From an uncultured Roseburia sp. (GTDB taxonomy: Bacteria > Bacillota > Clostridia > Lachnospirales > Lachnospiraceae): a stretch of 54,978 nt of DNA. Of this stretch, positions 5,622-15,185 are shown piece after piece; the stretch's first letter is position 1, and each line of letters opens with the position of its first letter. The position numbers were made by a program, and so were the translations under genes. Location of the stretch: the NCBI GenBank assembly GCA_947088345.1, contig CAMUGE010000017.1:1-54978 (forward strand), given 5' to 3'. The notes under the pieces are model-generated. The model worked only from the letters and a program-made list of their open reading frames with translations. It was not told the DNA's origin and did no database searches.

Positions 5622-7652
5622 ATGGGGTATTCAAATTATTATCAGGAATCAAATAAGGCGGCTGCAGAACGCTTTGCGCTTGCAAAAGAACGCGTCAAAG
5701 AGATTGAGAGCGAGTCTTTGAATAAAGAGCAGTATCAGGATTATTTTAACAGGACAGCGCATTTTCTGACGCAGTTAGCCGGGGTATGCGAGGCGAAAGC
5801 GGATGGAAAGTCTGCGGGGCGTTCTATTGAGCAATGCAGGCAGACAAACGAAGCGCTGTACGGACAGATCGCAGACGAAGCCGCATATGCGAAAAGTTAT
5901 GCAAATCCGGAGTACGCGAAAGAAGTTCTGGGCGAAGCGGCGGCAGGATTGTCGATGCTGCTTGCACATTTTTTTGATTGTACGGGCAGTGCGTTTCGCG
6001 GCAATAAAATGCGTATTACGATGGCGATGGAATTGTTTGTCGAATTGTACAATATGTTTGAGGATGAGGAAGAAAACGACTGTGTGAAAATTATGACAGG
6101 CGATATTTCTTCTTATTTTCATGATTACAGCGACATTTTTGAGGATGAGGCAGTACGCCGCCTGATTGATAAAAACGAAGATTTTGAACTTCAGATTGTG
6201 GAGGAGAGCGACCTGTCAGATCTTAGGTATCTGTACGCATACGGCGCATATATTGGCGATAATGAATTAAAGACCGCGGCATTTTTAAACGGACTGCCGG
6301 ACGAAGAGATCAAAAAGATTGCAGATACGATAACGGAGGGGTATCGTATTGGTTTTGAAGTAACGGGAAAAGATCTCGGTAAAAAAGAGACGGCACAGAT
6401 CCGCTATCCGATCGGCTTTGAGCGCGTCGTGCGCGAGGTGGTCGGAAACTTAAATAAAATCGGGCTTGCGCCAACGATGTCTGCGGTTTCCGTTTTTCCA
6501 AACAGGCAGTACGAGTACGATCACAGGGAAGACCGTGCGCTTTATCTGGACAAGGCCTGTATCGAGCGCGGTATTTGGGCCAGAAGAGCCTGCTTTGAGG
6601 AATATAAGAGAGAGGCGGGGGCGCATGCAGGTCCAATCGTGATTGATACGTTTGGGGAGCTGCCGTTTGCGCCGGTATCGAAACCTGCCGCAATACGTTA
6701 CAATAAAAAACAGCAGCAGCTTCGCGTCTATGAAATGTCGGCGCGTTCACAGCTGACAAACGAATATATCAAAGGGGAGGAGCGCAGTTTTACAATCATC
6801 GCTTTTCCGGTTCCGGCAATCGGTTCGGATTATGAACAGATTTTCCGCGAGACAGTGAGAATCAATACGCTTGATTATAAGCGTTACCGCGATATGCAGC
6901 AGCGGATGATTGATGTGCTGGATACGGCGAGACAAGTGCATGTAACCGGAAAAGGAGCCAATAAGACAGATCTGTGGATCAGCCTTTACCGGTTAAATAA
7001 TCCGGAGAAAGAAACGATATTTGAAAATTGTGTGGCTGACGTCAATATTCCGGTCGGAGAAATATTTACTTCCCCCGTTTTAAAAGGAACAGAGGGGAAG
7101 CTGTTTGTGAGCCAGGTTTATTTAAGCGGGCTGAACTATAAAAATTTAGAGCTTGATTTTAAAGACGGAAAGATTGTTTCCTATACCTGCGCTAATTTTG
7201 CGGATGAAGAGGAAAATAAAAGATATATCAGAGAGAATCTCTTTGCCCACCATGAAACGCTTCCGATGGGGGAATTTGCAATCGGCACGAACACGACCGC
7301 GTATCGCATGGCGCGGAAGTTTGGAATCGCCGACAAGCTGCCGATTTTAATAGCGGAAAAAACGGGGCCTCATTTTGCAGTCGGCGATACCTGTTACAGC
7401 CATGAGGAAGATCTTGCGTCCTATAATCCTGACGGGAAAGCGATTGTGGCAAGAGAAAATGAAATATCCGCACTGAGAAAAGAAGATATGGAACAGGCAT
7501 ATTTTAACTGTCATACGGATATTACGATTCCATATGACGAACTGGATAAAATAACGGCAGTGAGAGAGGACGGGACCGTGGCGGATGTGATTGCGGACGG
7601 ACATTTTGTAATAAGCGGTACGGAAGAATTAAATCTTCCATTAGACGAATAG
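5622..7652 (+). CDS. M29-family aminopeptidase with long N-terminal extension
   Basis: The C-terminal part matches the M29 (AmpS/thermophilic aminopeptidase) family, metal-dependent exopeptidases. Visible ligand motifs, in order, are PVGEIFTSP, GEFAIGTN, EKTGPHFAVGDTC and a final CHTD near the end, giving the expected Glu, Glu, His and His-x-Asp. The protein is about 676 residues, whereas typical family members are near 400; the first 250-300 residues are helical and acidic with no recognised domain. ATG 5622 is preferred over TTG 5616 by spacing from AGGAAAGGAAG. It lies between a small membrane gene and purE, with purE 18 bases downstream, so it is likely cotranscribed with the purine genes. 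Confidence 0.88.
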   Translation: MGYSNYYQESNKAAAERFALAKERVKEIESESLNKEQYQDYFNRTAHFLTQLAGVCEAKADGKSAGRSIEQCRQTNEALYGQIADEAAYAKSYANPEYAKEVLGEAAAGLSMLLAHFFDCTGSAFRGNKMRITMAMELFVELYNMFEDEEENDCVKIMTGDISSYFHDYSDIFEDEAVRRLIDKNEDFELQIVEESDLSDLRYLYAYGAYIGDNELKTAAFLNGLPDEEIKKIADTITEGYRIGFEVTGKDLGKKETAQIRYPIGFERVVREVVGNLNKIGLAPTMSAVSVFPNRQYEYDHREDRALYLDKACIERGIWARRACFEEYKREAGAHAGPIVIDTFGELPFAPVSKPAAIRYNKKQQQLRVYEMSARSQLTNEYIKGEERSFTIIAFPVPAIGSDYEQIFRETVRINTLDYKRYRDMQQRMIDVLDTARQVHVTGKGANKTDLWISLYRLNNPEKETIFENCVADVNIPVGEIFTSPVLKGTEGKLFVSQVYLSGLNYKNLELDFKDGKIVSYTCANFADEEENKRYIRENLFAHHETLPMGEFAIGTNTTAYRMARKFGIADKLPILIAEKTGPHFAVGDTCYSHEEDLASYNPDGKAIVARENEISALRKEDMEQAYFNCHTDITIPYDELDKITAVREDGTVADVIADGHFVISGTEELNLPLDE

Positions 7653-7670
7653 AAAGCAGAGGAAAAAAGT

Positions 7671-8174
7671 ATGGCAAAAGTTGGAATAGTAATGGGCAGT
7701 GATTCGGATATGCCGGTAATGGCAAAGGCAGCCGATATTTTGGAAAAACTTGGGATTTCATTTGAAATGTCTATTATCTCCGCTCACAGGGAGCCGGACG
7801 TATTTTTTGAGTATGCGAAGACGGCGGAGGAGCGGGGATTCAAAGTCATTATTGCGGGCGCCGGTATGGCGGCGCATCTTCCGGGAATGTGCGCTGCAAT
7901 CTTCCCGATGCCGGTAATCGGCATTCCGATGCACACAACTTCACTGGGAGGACGCGATTCGCTCTATTCTATTGTCCAGATGCCGACAGGCATTCCGGTT
8001 GCAACCGTTGCGATTAACGGGGGCGCAAATGCGGCGCTTCTCGCGGCAAAGATTCTTGCGGTTTCTGACGGGGATCTGCTGTCCAGATTAAAAGATTATA
8101 CAAAAGAATTAAAAGAGCAGGTCGAAGCAAAGGATGCCAGGCTGCAGGAAACAGGTTATAAAAATTATCAATAA
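7671..8174 (+). CDS. purE: N5-carboxyaminoimidazole ribonucleotide mutase
   Basis: PurE moves the carboxyl group of N5-CAIR to give CAIR in purine synthesis. GSDSDMPVM at residues 9-17 and SAHREP at about residues 39-44 are the class I active-site motifs, with the AGMAAHLPG and PVIGIPM segments following. The length of 167 residues is normal. The RBS is AGAGGAAA. It begins the purE-purM-purN-purD block. A purK is not present in the window. Confidence 0.96.
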   Translation: MAKVGIVMGSDSDMPVMAKAADILEKLGISFEMSIISAHREPDVFFEYAKTAEERGFKVIIAGAGMAAHLPGMCAAIFPMPVIGIPMHTTSLGGRDSLYSIVQMPTGIPVATVAINGGANAALLAAKILAVSDGDLLSRLKDYTKELKEQVEAKDARLQETGYKNYQ

Positions 8175-8200
8175 ATTTGACAGACGAAAAGGAGAAGAAG

Positions 8201-9226
8201 ATGGATTACAAAAATTCTGGTGTAGATATTGAGGCGGGCTATCGTTCCGTCGAACTGATCAAAAAGCATGTGCAGACAACGATGCGTCCCGAAGTGCTGA
8301 CCGGTCTTGGCGGTTTTTCCGGTGCATTTTCCATGGAAGCAATGAAGAATATGGAAAAGCCGACACTGATTTCCGGAACGGACGGCGTAGGTACAAAGTT
8401 AAAACTTGCTTTTCTTCTGGATCGTCATGATACCGTTGGCATCGACTGCGTCGCAATGTGCGTCAACGATATCGCCTGTGCCGGCGGCGAGCCGCTGTTC
8501 TTTTTGGATTATATTGCATGTGGGAAAAATTATCCGGAGAAGATCGAGCAGATTGTCAGCGGTGTTGCCGAGGGATGCAGACAGTCAAACGCAGCGTTAA
8601 TCGGCGGTGAGACAGCCGAGATGCCGGGATTTTATCCGGAAAATGAATATGACCTGGCCGGTTTTGCAGTCGGCGTTGTCGATGAAAAAGATCTTGTGAC
8701 AGGAAAGGAATTAAAAGCCGGTGATGCAGTGATCGGTATGGCTTCATCCGGCGTTCACTCGAACGGATTTTCACTTGTGCGTAAGATTTTTCCAATGGAG
8801 AAAGAAGCGCTTAACCAGTATTATGAGGAATTGGGGACGACTCTGGGCGAGGCGCTGCTTACGCCGACGAAAATATATGTAAAAGCGCTGCGCAGTCTCA
8901 GGCAGGCGGGAGTACGTGTCAAAGCGTGCAGCCATATTACAGGAGGCGGATTTTATGAGAATATTCCGCGTATGCTGCCCGAGGGGAAATGCGCAGTGAT
9001 TCACAGGGACAGTTATGAGGTTCCTGCGATCTTTCAGATGCTTCAAAAGAGCGGACAGGTGGAAGATAAAGTGATGTATAACACCTATAATATGGGAATT
9101 GGAATGGTTCTGGCAGTAGAGGAAAAGGACGCAGACGCCGCTATGGAAGCAATTCGCGCAGCCGGTGAGACGCCGTACCGAATTGGCGGGATTACAGATG
9201 GTGAGAAAGGAATCTCTTTGATTTAA
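8201..9226 (+). CDS. purM: Phosphoribosylformylglycinamidine cyclo-ligase (AIR synthetase)
   Basis: PurM closes the imidazole ring of FGAM using ATP. The family features GTDGVGTKLKLA, DCVAMCVNDI, GGETAEMPGFY and HITGGGFYENIPRM are all present, and the length of 341 residues is usual. A start at TTG 8177 is open in frame, but ATG 8201 has AAGGAG just upstream and gives the normal MDYKNSGVDIEAGY beginning. It lies 26 bases after purE and 18 bases before purN. Confidence 0.96.
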   Translation: MDYKNSGVDIEAGYRSVELIKKHVQTTMRPEVLTGLGGFSGAFSMEAMKNMEKPTLISGTDGVGTKLKLAFLLDRHDTVGIDCVAMCVNDIACAGGEPLFFLDYIACGKNYPEKIEQIVSGVAEGCRQSNAALIGGETAEMPGFYPENEYDLAGFAVGVVDEKDLVTGKELKAGDAVIGMASSGVHSNGFSLVRKIFPMEKEALNQYYEELGTTLGEALLTPTKIYVKALRSLRQAGVRVKACSHITGGGFYENIPRMLPEGKCAVIHRDSYEVPAIFQMLQKSGQVEDKVMYNTYNMGIGMVLAVEEKDADAAMEAIRAAGETPYRIGGITDGEKGISLI

Positions 9227-9244
9227 CGATAGAGGAGTGTTGGA

Positions 9245-9922
9245 ATGATAAAGCTTGCAGTTTTGGTATCCGGGGGCGGAACGAATTTACAGGCTCTGAT
9301 TGATGCATTGGATAGCGGAATTATTACAAATGCCGAAATTTCGGTTGTCATCAGCAACAATAAAAATGCCTATGCGTTAGAGAGAGCCGCTGAACATGGG
9401 ATAGATGCCGTCTGCATTTCACCGAAAGATTATGCAGAACGCGTGCTGTTTGAGGAAGCATTTCTTACCTGTTTAAATGAATACAGGCCTGATCTGATTG
9501 TTCTTGCAGGATTTCTGGTTGTATTGTGGAAAGATCTGATTCGTCAGTACAGCGGGAGAATCATTAATGTCCACCCTTCGCTCATTCCGTCTTTTTGCGG
9601 AAAGGGCTATTATGGATTAAAAGTACATGAGGCAGCGCTGGCGCGGGGGGTGAAAGTGACAGGCGCAACCGTTCATTTTGTAGATGAAGGAACTGATACA
9701 GGACCAATCATTCTGCAGAAAGCAGTTTTCGTTCAGCAGGGGGATTCGCCTCAAACCTTGCAGAAAAGGGTGATGGAGCAGGCGGAGTGGGAGATACTGC
9801 CAAAAGCGGTCAACCTGATTGCGAATAAAAAAGTTTCCGTGACAGACGGGATGGTAACAATAAAGGAAGAATGGAATGGAGAATACGATGAAAATATTGA
9901 TTGTGGGCGGCGGCGGACGTGA
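9245..9922 (+). CDS. purN: Phosphoribosylglycinamide formyltransferase
   Basis: PurN transfers a formyl group from 10-formyltetrahydrofolate to GAR. LVSGGGTNLQ near the N-terminus, the HPSLIPSFCGKGYYG loop (catalytic His within NVHPS), and VTGATVHFVDEGTDTG with the catalytic Asp are clear. The protein is 225 residues. The start ATG follows AGAGGAG. Its 3' end overlaps the start of purD by 47 bases, so the C-terminal 15 or so residues are encoded by bases shared with purD, an arrangement that suggests coupled translation. Confidence 0.95.
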   Translation: MIKLAVLVSGGGTNLQALIDALDSGIITNAEISVVISNNKNAYALERAAEHGIDAVCISPKDYAERVLFEEAFLTCLNEYRPDLIVLAGFLVVLWKDLIRQYSGRIINVHPSLIPSFCGKGYYGLKVHEAALARGVKVTGATVHFVDEGTDTGPIILQKAVFVQQGDSPQTLQKRVMEQAEWEILPKAVNLIANKKVSVTDGMVTIKEEWNGEYDENIDCGRRRT

Positions 9923-11159
9923 ACATGCCATCGCCGCAGCTGTTGCAAAAAGTCCGCGCGCAGAGAAGATTTATTGCGCGCCGGGAAATGCTGGGATTGC
10001 GTCCGTGGCGGAATGTGTGCCGATTGGCGCAATGGAGTTTGATAAACTTGTCGCATTTGCAAAAGAGAAAGAAATCGATTTTACGATTATCGGGATGGAC
10101 GATCCGCTGGCTGGCGGAATTGTCGACGTCTTTTTGGAGGCGGGATTAAAAGTATTTGGGCCGCGCAAAAATGCCGCGATTCTGGAAGGGTCGAAAGCGT
10201 TTTCCAAGGATTTGATGAAAAAATATGCAATCCCGACAGCTGCTTATGAGAATTTTACTTCACCGGATGCGGCCCTTGCGTACCTTGAGACGGCAAAAAT
10301 GCCGATTGTGCTAAAGGCAGACGGTCTTGCGCTCGGAAAAGGTGTCCTGATTTGTCATACATTAGAAGAGGCGCGCGCCGGCGTCAAAGAGATTATGCAG
10401 GACAAAAAGTTTGGAGAAGCGGGCAACGTCATGGTTGTAGAAGAATTTATGACAGGCCGCGAAGTATCCGTATTGTCGTTTGTGGACGGAAAGACAATAA
10501 AGATTATGTCCTCCGCACAGGATCACAAGCGGGCAGGGGATGGGGATACCGGATTAAATACGGGCGGTATGGGTACGTTTTCCCCGAGTCCGTTCTACAC
10601 TGAGGAAGTGGATGAATTTTGTCGAGAGCATATTTATCAGGCAACGGTAGATGCAATGGCGGCGGAGGGGCGGCCTTTTATCGGTGTGATTTTCTTTGGA
10701 CTGATGCTGACGGAGGACGGGCCGAAAGTGCTTGAATATAACGCCAGATTTGGAGACCCGGAGGCACAGGTTGTACTGCCGCGCATGAAAAACGATATTT
10801 TGGATGTGATGGAGGCGTGTGCAGACGGTACGCTTGATCGAATTGACCTGCAGTTTGAGGATAACGCTGCTGTCTGTGTGGTACTTGCCTCGGAAGGGTA
10901 TCCGGTTTCCTATGACAAAGGATATGAGATACAGGGACTTGGCTCTTTTGTGGGAAAAGATGATTACTTTTGTTTTCATGCGGGAACGAAAGCAGGAGAA
11001 AACGGCAGCATCGTTACAAACGGCGGCCGTGTGTTAGGTATCACGGCGACCGGCAAAGATTTAAAAGAAGCGAGAGAAAAGGCATATGAAGCGACCGAGT
11101 GGATTCGCTTTGAAAATAAATATATGCGCCGCGATATCGGAAAAAGCATTTTGGAATAA
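9876..11159 (+). CDS. purD: Phosphoribosylamine-glycine ligase (GAR synthetase)
   Basis: PurD is an ATP-grasp enzyme that joins glycine to phosphoribosylamine. The N-terminal KILIVGGGGREHA, the ATP-binding KADGLALGKGV, the SSAQDHKRAGDGDTGLNTGG region and VLEYNARFGDPEAQ are as expected. ATG 9876 has AGGAAG six bases upstream; ATG 9888, giving MKILIVGGGG, is the alternative and also has a GGAG. The gene overlaps purN and ends the purine block; the genes for the remaining steps lie outside the window. Confidence 0.95.
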   Translation: MENTMKILIVGGGGREHAIAAAVAKSPRAEKIYCAPGNAGIASVAECVPIGAMEFDKLVAFAKEKEIDFTIIGMDDPLAGGIVDVFLEAGLKVFGPRKNAAILEGSKAFSKDLMKKYAIPTAAYENFTSPDAALAYLETAKMPIVLKADGLALGKGVLICHTLEEARAGVKEIMQDKKFGEAGNVMVVEEFMTGREVSVLSFVDGKTIKIMSSAQDHKRAGDGDTGLNTGGMGTFSPSPFYTEEVDEFCREHIYQATVDAMAAEGRPFIGVIFFGLMLTEDGPKVLEYNARFGDPEAQVVLPRMKNDILDVMEACADGTLDRIDLQFEDNAAVCVVLASEGYPVSYDKGYEIQGLGSFVGKDDYFCFHAGTKAGENGSIVTNGGRVLGITATGKDLKEAREKAYEATEWIRFENKYMRRDIGKSILE

Positions 11160-11192
11160 TTTGTTTTTCGAGCGGTAATACGGAGGAACAGA

Positions 11193-13505
11193 TTGAAAAA
11201 TATATATGCGGCCGCATATGCCGCAACCATACTTGTACTGCTCTACTGCGTTGTGTGCGCAGCTTCCAACAAGAAAAAGATTGCATCGACAGTTCAGAAG
11301 CTTCTTGTCGCGGCGACGGTAGCAGTGGTGGCAAGTATGGCGATTCTGCCGTCGAAAAAAGAGACGGTATCTCTTATCGCCTACAGCGTCTATTTTGCCA
11401 GTATCGACTGGCTGCTCTACTATCTGCTGCAGTTTTCGGTGGAATATACCGGTCTTAATCTTAAAGAAAAAATACATAACATGAGGATTGCACTGATTCT
11501 TGGAATAGATACGGTTTCCATGCTGTTAAATATCCGGTTTTTGCATGCGTTTCGTTTAAGGTTAATTCGAATCGGCGGGACGGAACCATATTATCTGTTT
11601 GAGGCGGGTGCGTTTTACCTGATTCATCTTGTGTTGTCGTATATTCTGACGCTGTTTATTCTCATGTGCCTTGCGTACAAAATTTACAGATCCCCGGCGC
11701 TTTATCGCAAAAAATATCTGCTGGTGCTTTTTGTTTTCGTGCTGCTTGTTGTCTTGGATGCGTGTTTTGTTTTCTTAAATCACGGGATTGATACTGCGAT
11801 TCTCTTTTATGCGTTAGCCGGAATCAGCATTTACTATTTTGCGCTGATCTATGCGCCGAAAGAGTTGTTAAACAGCACGTTTTCGGAAGTTGTGCACAAT
11901 ATGACGGATGCGTTGATTTTGTTCGACCTGGAAGATAACTGTATCTATGCAAACCAGAAAGCGGAAACATATTTTGATATTCATACGGGAGAGACGCTTG
12001 TACCGAAAAACAGGTTTCTGGAATTGTTTTTGCAGCTAAAAAACAATTCACAAGGGGAGCGCAGGCTTGACGAAACGATTGTAAGCGAGGGGAGAGAATA
12101 TCACGTCAGGCTGCAGTATCACCGTATGGAGGATAAAAAAGGCTGCTATATCGGCGGATTTTTTATTGTAGCGAATCGTACCGATGAGGTAAATAAAATA
12201 CGGGGTGAATTATATCGTACATCGCATGACAATCTGACGGGCCTCTACAACAAAGAATATTTTTACCAGCAGAGCAGCAAACAGATACGACGGCATCCAA
12301 ATGTGCAGTATCTTATGGTTTGTACGGATATTCCCAGTTTCAAATTATTTCACGATCTGTTCGGGCGCAGGCGGTGCGACGAGCTGTTGATCCGGATTTC
12401 AAACAGACTGCGCGGACAAACGGGAGCCGGGACTGTTTACGGACATATTGAGGGCGGGAAATTTGCAGTGTTGATTCAAAAAGATCTATTTCAGGAAGAG
12501 TTGTTTATCAATCTTCTGGAGGGCGGCGGAGACTGTGGAAAGAGCGGTAACTGTCCGTTAGATGTTACGGTCGGCGTGTATGAAATTGACTCTCCGTTTA
12601 TCCCCGTATCCGTTATGCTGGAGAGAGCAATGATTGCGCTTGGAACAGTGCAGGGCAAAACGCCTGACGCAGGTTTTGGCGGTGCAGAAGCGGGTTCGCC
12701 GTCAGGTGTTGCCTGGTATACCGAACAGCTTCACCAGACTGTGCTTCGGGAACGCGATTTACAGGAGGAGATGGAGGGGGCGCTTTTAAACGGGCAGTTT
12801 TGTATCTATCTGCAGCCGCAGTTTTCGGCGGAAAGAAAATTGCTGGGGGCGGAGGCCCTGGCGCGTTGGGAGCATCCAAAGAAAGGATTGATACTGCCGA
12901 ATGAATTTATTCCCATTTTTGAGAAGAACGGGCTGATTGCAGAGCTTGACCGTTATGTATGGGAGCTTTCTTTTGAAAAGATCGCGGAATGGAAAAAAAG
13001 AAACGGAGAAAAGCTTTATATCTCCGTCAATATATCTCCGAAAGATTTTTATTTTATGGATGTATACCGTGTTTTTTCGGATCTGGCAGCAAAATATGCT
13101 ATTTCGCCGCATCATATCAAGATCGAGGTTACGGAGGATGTGCTGACAGGGGATGACGGCAGACGTCTTGCGGTGGTTGGACGTCTGCGCAGCGCCGGAT
13201 TTTTGATTGAGATGCATAATCCAGGAAAAGCGTACGATCTGCTGCTCACATCGGAAAAAGTCTGTATGGACGCATTGAAATACAATATGTTTTTCTTAAA
13301 GGACAGGCAGACAGGAGAACATACGGAACAAATTGTAAGAGCGATGATTGCGCTTGCGGCGCCGCTTGGAATGACAGTTGCGGCCGGCGGCGTGGAAGAT
13401 GAGGAGCAGTATCTGTTTTTAAGAGAAGCGGGCTGCGAGATTTTTCAGGGCTATTATTTTGCAAAACCGATGGAGGTAACGGAATTTGAAGAACGATTTA
13501 TGTGA
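11193..13505 (+). CDS. Membrane PAS-GGDEF-EAL protein with degenerate catalytic motifs
   Basis: The N-terminal 230 or so residues hold about seven membrane helices, the layout of a 7TM sensor input. A PAS-like segment follows (about 240-340), then a GGDEF-like domain and a C-terminal EAL-like domain. The GGDEF signature is replaced by EGGKF at 420-424. In the EAL domain E-A-L is kept at 554-556, but the DDFG metal loop reads MHNPG at 674-678, LKID reads LKYN, and AEGVE reads AGGVE. Both cyclic-di-GMP synthesis and cleavage are therefore unlikely; a receptor or scaffold role is inferred. The start is TTG 11193, spaced six bases from GGAGG. It lies 33 bases after purD and overlaps the next gene by 20. 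Confidence 0.9.
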   Translation: MKNIYAAAYAATILVLLYCVVCAASNKKKIASTVQKLLVAATVAVVASMAILPSKKETVSLIAYSVYFASIDWLLYYLLQFSVEYTGLNLKEKIHNMRIALILGIDTVSMLLNIRFLHAFRLRLIRIGGTEPYYLFEAGAFYLIHLVLSYILTLFILMCLAYKIYRSPALYRKKYLLVLFVFVLLVVLDACFVFLNHGIDTAILFYALAGISIYYFALIYAPKELLNSTFSEVVHNMTDALILFDLEDNCIYANQKAETYFDIHTGETLVPKNRFLELFLQLKNNSQGERRLDETIVSEGREYHVRLQYHRMEDKKGCYIGGFFIVANRTDEVNKIRGELYRTSHDNLTGLYNKEYFYQQSSKQIRRHPNVQYLMVCTDIPSFKLFHDLFGRRRCDELLIRISNRLRGQTGAGTVYGHIEGGKFAVLIQKDLFQEELFINLLEGGGDCGKSGNCPLDVTVGVYEIDSPFIPVSVMLERAMIALGTVQGKTPDAGFGGAEAGSPSGVAWYTEQLHQTVLRERDLQEEMEGALLNGQFCIYLQPQFSAERKLLGAEALARWEHPKKGLILPNEFIPIFEKNGLIAELDRYVWELSFEKIAEWKKRNGEKLYISVNISPKDFYFMDVYRVFSDLAAKYAISPHHIKIEVTEDVLTGDDGRRLAVVGRLRSAGFLIEMHNPGKAYDLLLTSEKVCMDALKYNMFFLKDRQTGEHTEQIVRAMIALAAPLGMTVAAGGVEDEEQYLFLREAGCEIFQGYYFAKPMEVTEFEERFM

Positions 13506-14136
13506 TAAGGGTATTATTTTTGATATGGATGGAACTCTGTGGGATTCTTCGGAACAGGTGGCGAAATCATGGAATCTTGCGATCAGGGACAGCGGCGCGG
13601 CAGATCTTGTGCTTTCGGCAGATGATATACAGCGTGTGATGGGGATGACAATGGAGGCAATAGCAGATGAACTGTTTGGCATGTTGTCGAAAGAGGACAG
13701 GATGAAGCTGCTTTCTCATTGCTGTAATGTGGAAAATGATTATCTGCGTGAAAACGGGGGCAGACTCTATGAGGGCGTGGAGGAGACGCTTGGCATTTTA
13801 AAAGAGAGTTATCCTCTGTTTATCGTGAGTAACTGCCAGTCAGGATATATTGAAGCTTTTCTGGATTATTACGGATTTGGCCAGTATTTTACGGATATTG
13901 AATGTTATGGGAACAATCTGAAACAGAAAGCGGAAAATATCCGATTGATTGTCGGGAGGAACCATCTAAAGCAAGCGGTTTATGTCGGGGATATCGAAGC
14001 GGACTATCGGGCGTCAAAGGAAGCCGGGGTTGATTTTATTCATGCGGCGTATGGATTTGGAAAGATCGGCGACCAGGTAAAGGAAGTGTCGGATTTTCGT
14101 GAACTTGCTTCCGCAGCTTTTTTTCAGGGGGAATAA
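13486..14136 (+). CDS. HAD-superfamily phosphatase (phosphoglycolate phosphatase-like)
   Basis: The four HAD motifs are visible: FDMDGTLWDSS with nucleophile Asp13 and Asp15, IVSNC for motif II, a Lys in NLKQKAEN for motif III, and YVGDIEADYRAS for motif IV. An alpha-helical cap lies between motifs I and II, as in subfamily IA. The protein is 216 residues. It begins at TTG 13486, with GGAGG about nine bases upstream inside the end of the EAL gene. The substrate cannot be read from the sequence. It is followed two bases later by the DHH phosphoesterase. Confidence 0.88.
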   Translation: MKNDLCDKGIIFDMDGTLWDSSEQVAKSWNLAIRDSGAADLVLSADDIQRVMGMTMEAIADELFGMLSKEDRMKLLSHCCNVENDYLRENGGRLYEGVEETLGILKESYPLFIVSNCQSGYIEAFLDYYGFGQYFTDIECYGNNLKQKAENIRLIVGRNHLKQAVYVGDIEADYRASKEAGVDFIHAAYGFGKIGDQVKEVSDFRELASAAFFQGE

Positions 14137-14137
14137 A

Positions 14138-15106
14138 ATGACAAAATTAGATGAGATTATAAGTCAGATCAAAAAAAAACACGTCTATATTCAGACGCAC
14201 AATTTTCCGGACCCGGATGCGATTGCAAGCGCATATGGGCTGCAGGAGCTGCTTCGCGTGCGGGGAATCGAGTCTACGATCTGTTACAGCGGACGAATCG
14301 ACCGTTACAGTACCATTAAACTGGCGGAGATTTTTTCCATAGATCTGTGTCATATTGAAAGTCTGCAGGAGAAACTAAGCGAGCAGGACGAGGTGATTCT
14401 TGTCGACTCTCAGAAAGGCAATTCCAACATCATTGATATGACAGGGGACGAGATTATCTGCATCGACCATCATCCGGAAAATGAAAAATACAGCTATCGT
14501 TTTAAAGATATACGGCCGCAGACGGGCGCCTGCGCAACAATTATCGCGTCTTATTTTTTTGAAAACAATATACCGGTCAATAAAAATATAGCGACAGTGC
14601 TGACTTATGGAATACGCATCGACACAAATAACCTCTCCAGAGGCGTTTCAAAGCAGGATATGGAAGTGATCTGCAGATTATATGAGGACTGCGACTATTC
14701 TACACTCTATATGCTGGAAAACTGCACGCTCTGTTATGAAGATCTGGTCGCATACGCGAAAGCGATCGAGAGTATTCGGATCTTTGACGAGGTGGGGTTT
14801 GCCGATGCGGGAGGGGACTGTCCGGTGACCGCGGATATTTCTGATTTTCTGCTGGCGTTAAAAGAGGTTACGTTTTCTGTTGTCTATTCCAGAAGGGAGG
14901 ACGGCTTCCGTTTTTCGGTGAGAAGCGAAAAAAAAGAGCTTGACGCCGGAAAAATTATAAATGCAGCTTTAAAAGGAATCGGATTTGGAGGAGGCCATGC
15001 GCATATGGCGGGCGGTATTGTGCCGTTTGACGGGGACGAGACGAATGAGGCGGCGCTTTGTGAGCAGATTCAGGAGAGATTTCTAAATGTGATAGGGAAG
15101 ATTTGA
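14138..15106 (+). CDS. DHH-family phosphoesterase (NrnA-like)
   Basis: DHH/DHHA1 proteins include nanoRNases and cyclic dinucleotide or pAp phosphatases. Motif I DPDAIASA, motif II DSQKGN, motif III IDHHPEN at about residue 109 and the C-terminal GFGGGHAHMAGG substrate-binding loop of the DHHA1 part are present. The length is 322 residues. ATG 14138 follows AGGGGGA with normal spacing. Coming directly after a GGDEF/EAL protein and a phosphatase, a link to nucleotide second-messenger or short RNA turnover is possible, but only by context. The ileS promoter begins within its last codons. Confidence 0.85.
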   Translation: MTKLDEIISQIKKKHVYIQTHNFPDPDAIASAYGLQELLRVRGIESTICYSGRIDRYSTIKLAEIFSIDLCHIESLQEKLSEQDEVILVDSQKGNSNIIDMTGDEIICIDHHPENEKYSYRFKDIRPQTGACATIIASYFFENNIPVNKNIATVLTYGIRIDTNNLSRGVSKQDMEVICRLYEDCDYSTLYMLENCTLCYEDLVAYAKAIESIRIFDEVGFADAGGDCPVTADISDFLLALKEVTFSVVYSRREDGFRFSVRSEKKELDAGKIINAALKGIGFGGGHAHMAGGIVPFDGDETNEAALCEQIQERFLNVIGKI

Positions 15107-15131
15107 CAGAATCCGCATTTCGCTATATACT
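15103..15131 (+). promoter_or_regulatory. Consensus sigma-A promoter of ileS
   Basis: TTGACA 15103-15108, a 17-base spacer and TATACT 15126-15131 make a strong promoter whose -35 box overlaps the stop codon of the DHH gene. The leader to ATG 15186 is only about 50 bases, too short for a T-box riboswitch. Confidence 0.75.
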
Positions 15132-15185
15132 TAATGTTATATTGCGGAAAAGTTGACAGGCAGTCAGGAAAGGTATGGTTATCAG

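Noticed and set aside
15107-15185. T-box riboswitch upstream of ileS
   Set aside because: The gap is under 80 bases and lacks the conserved T-box sequence and specifier stem.
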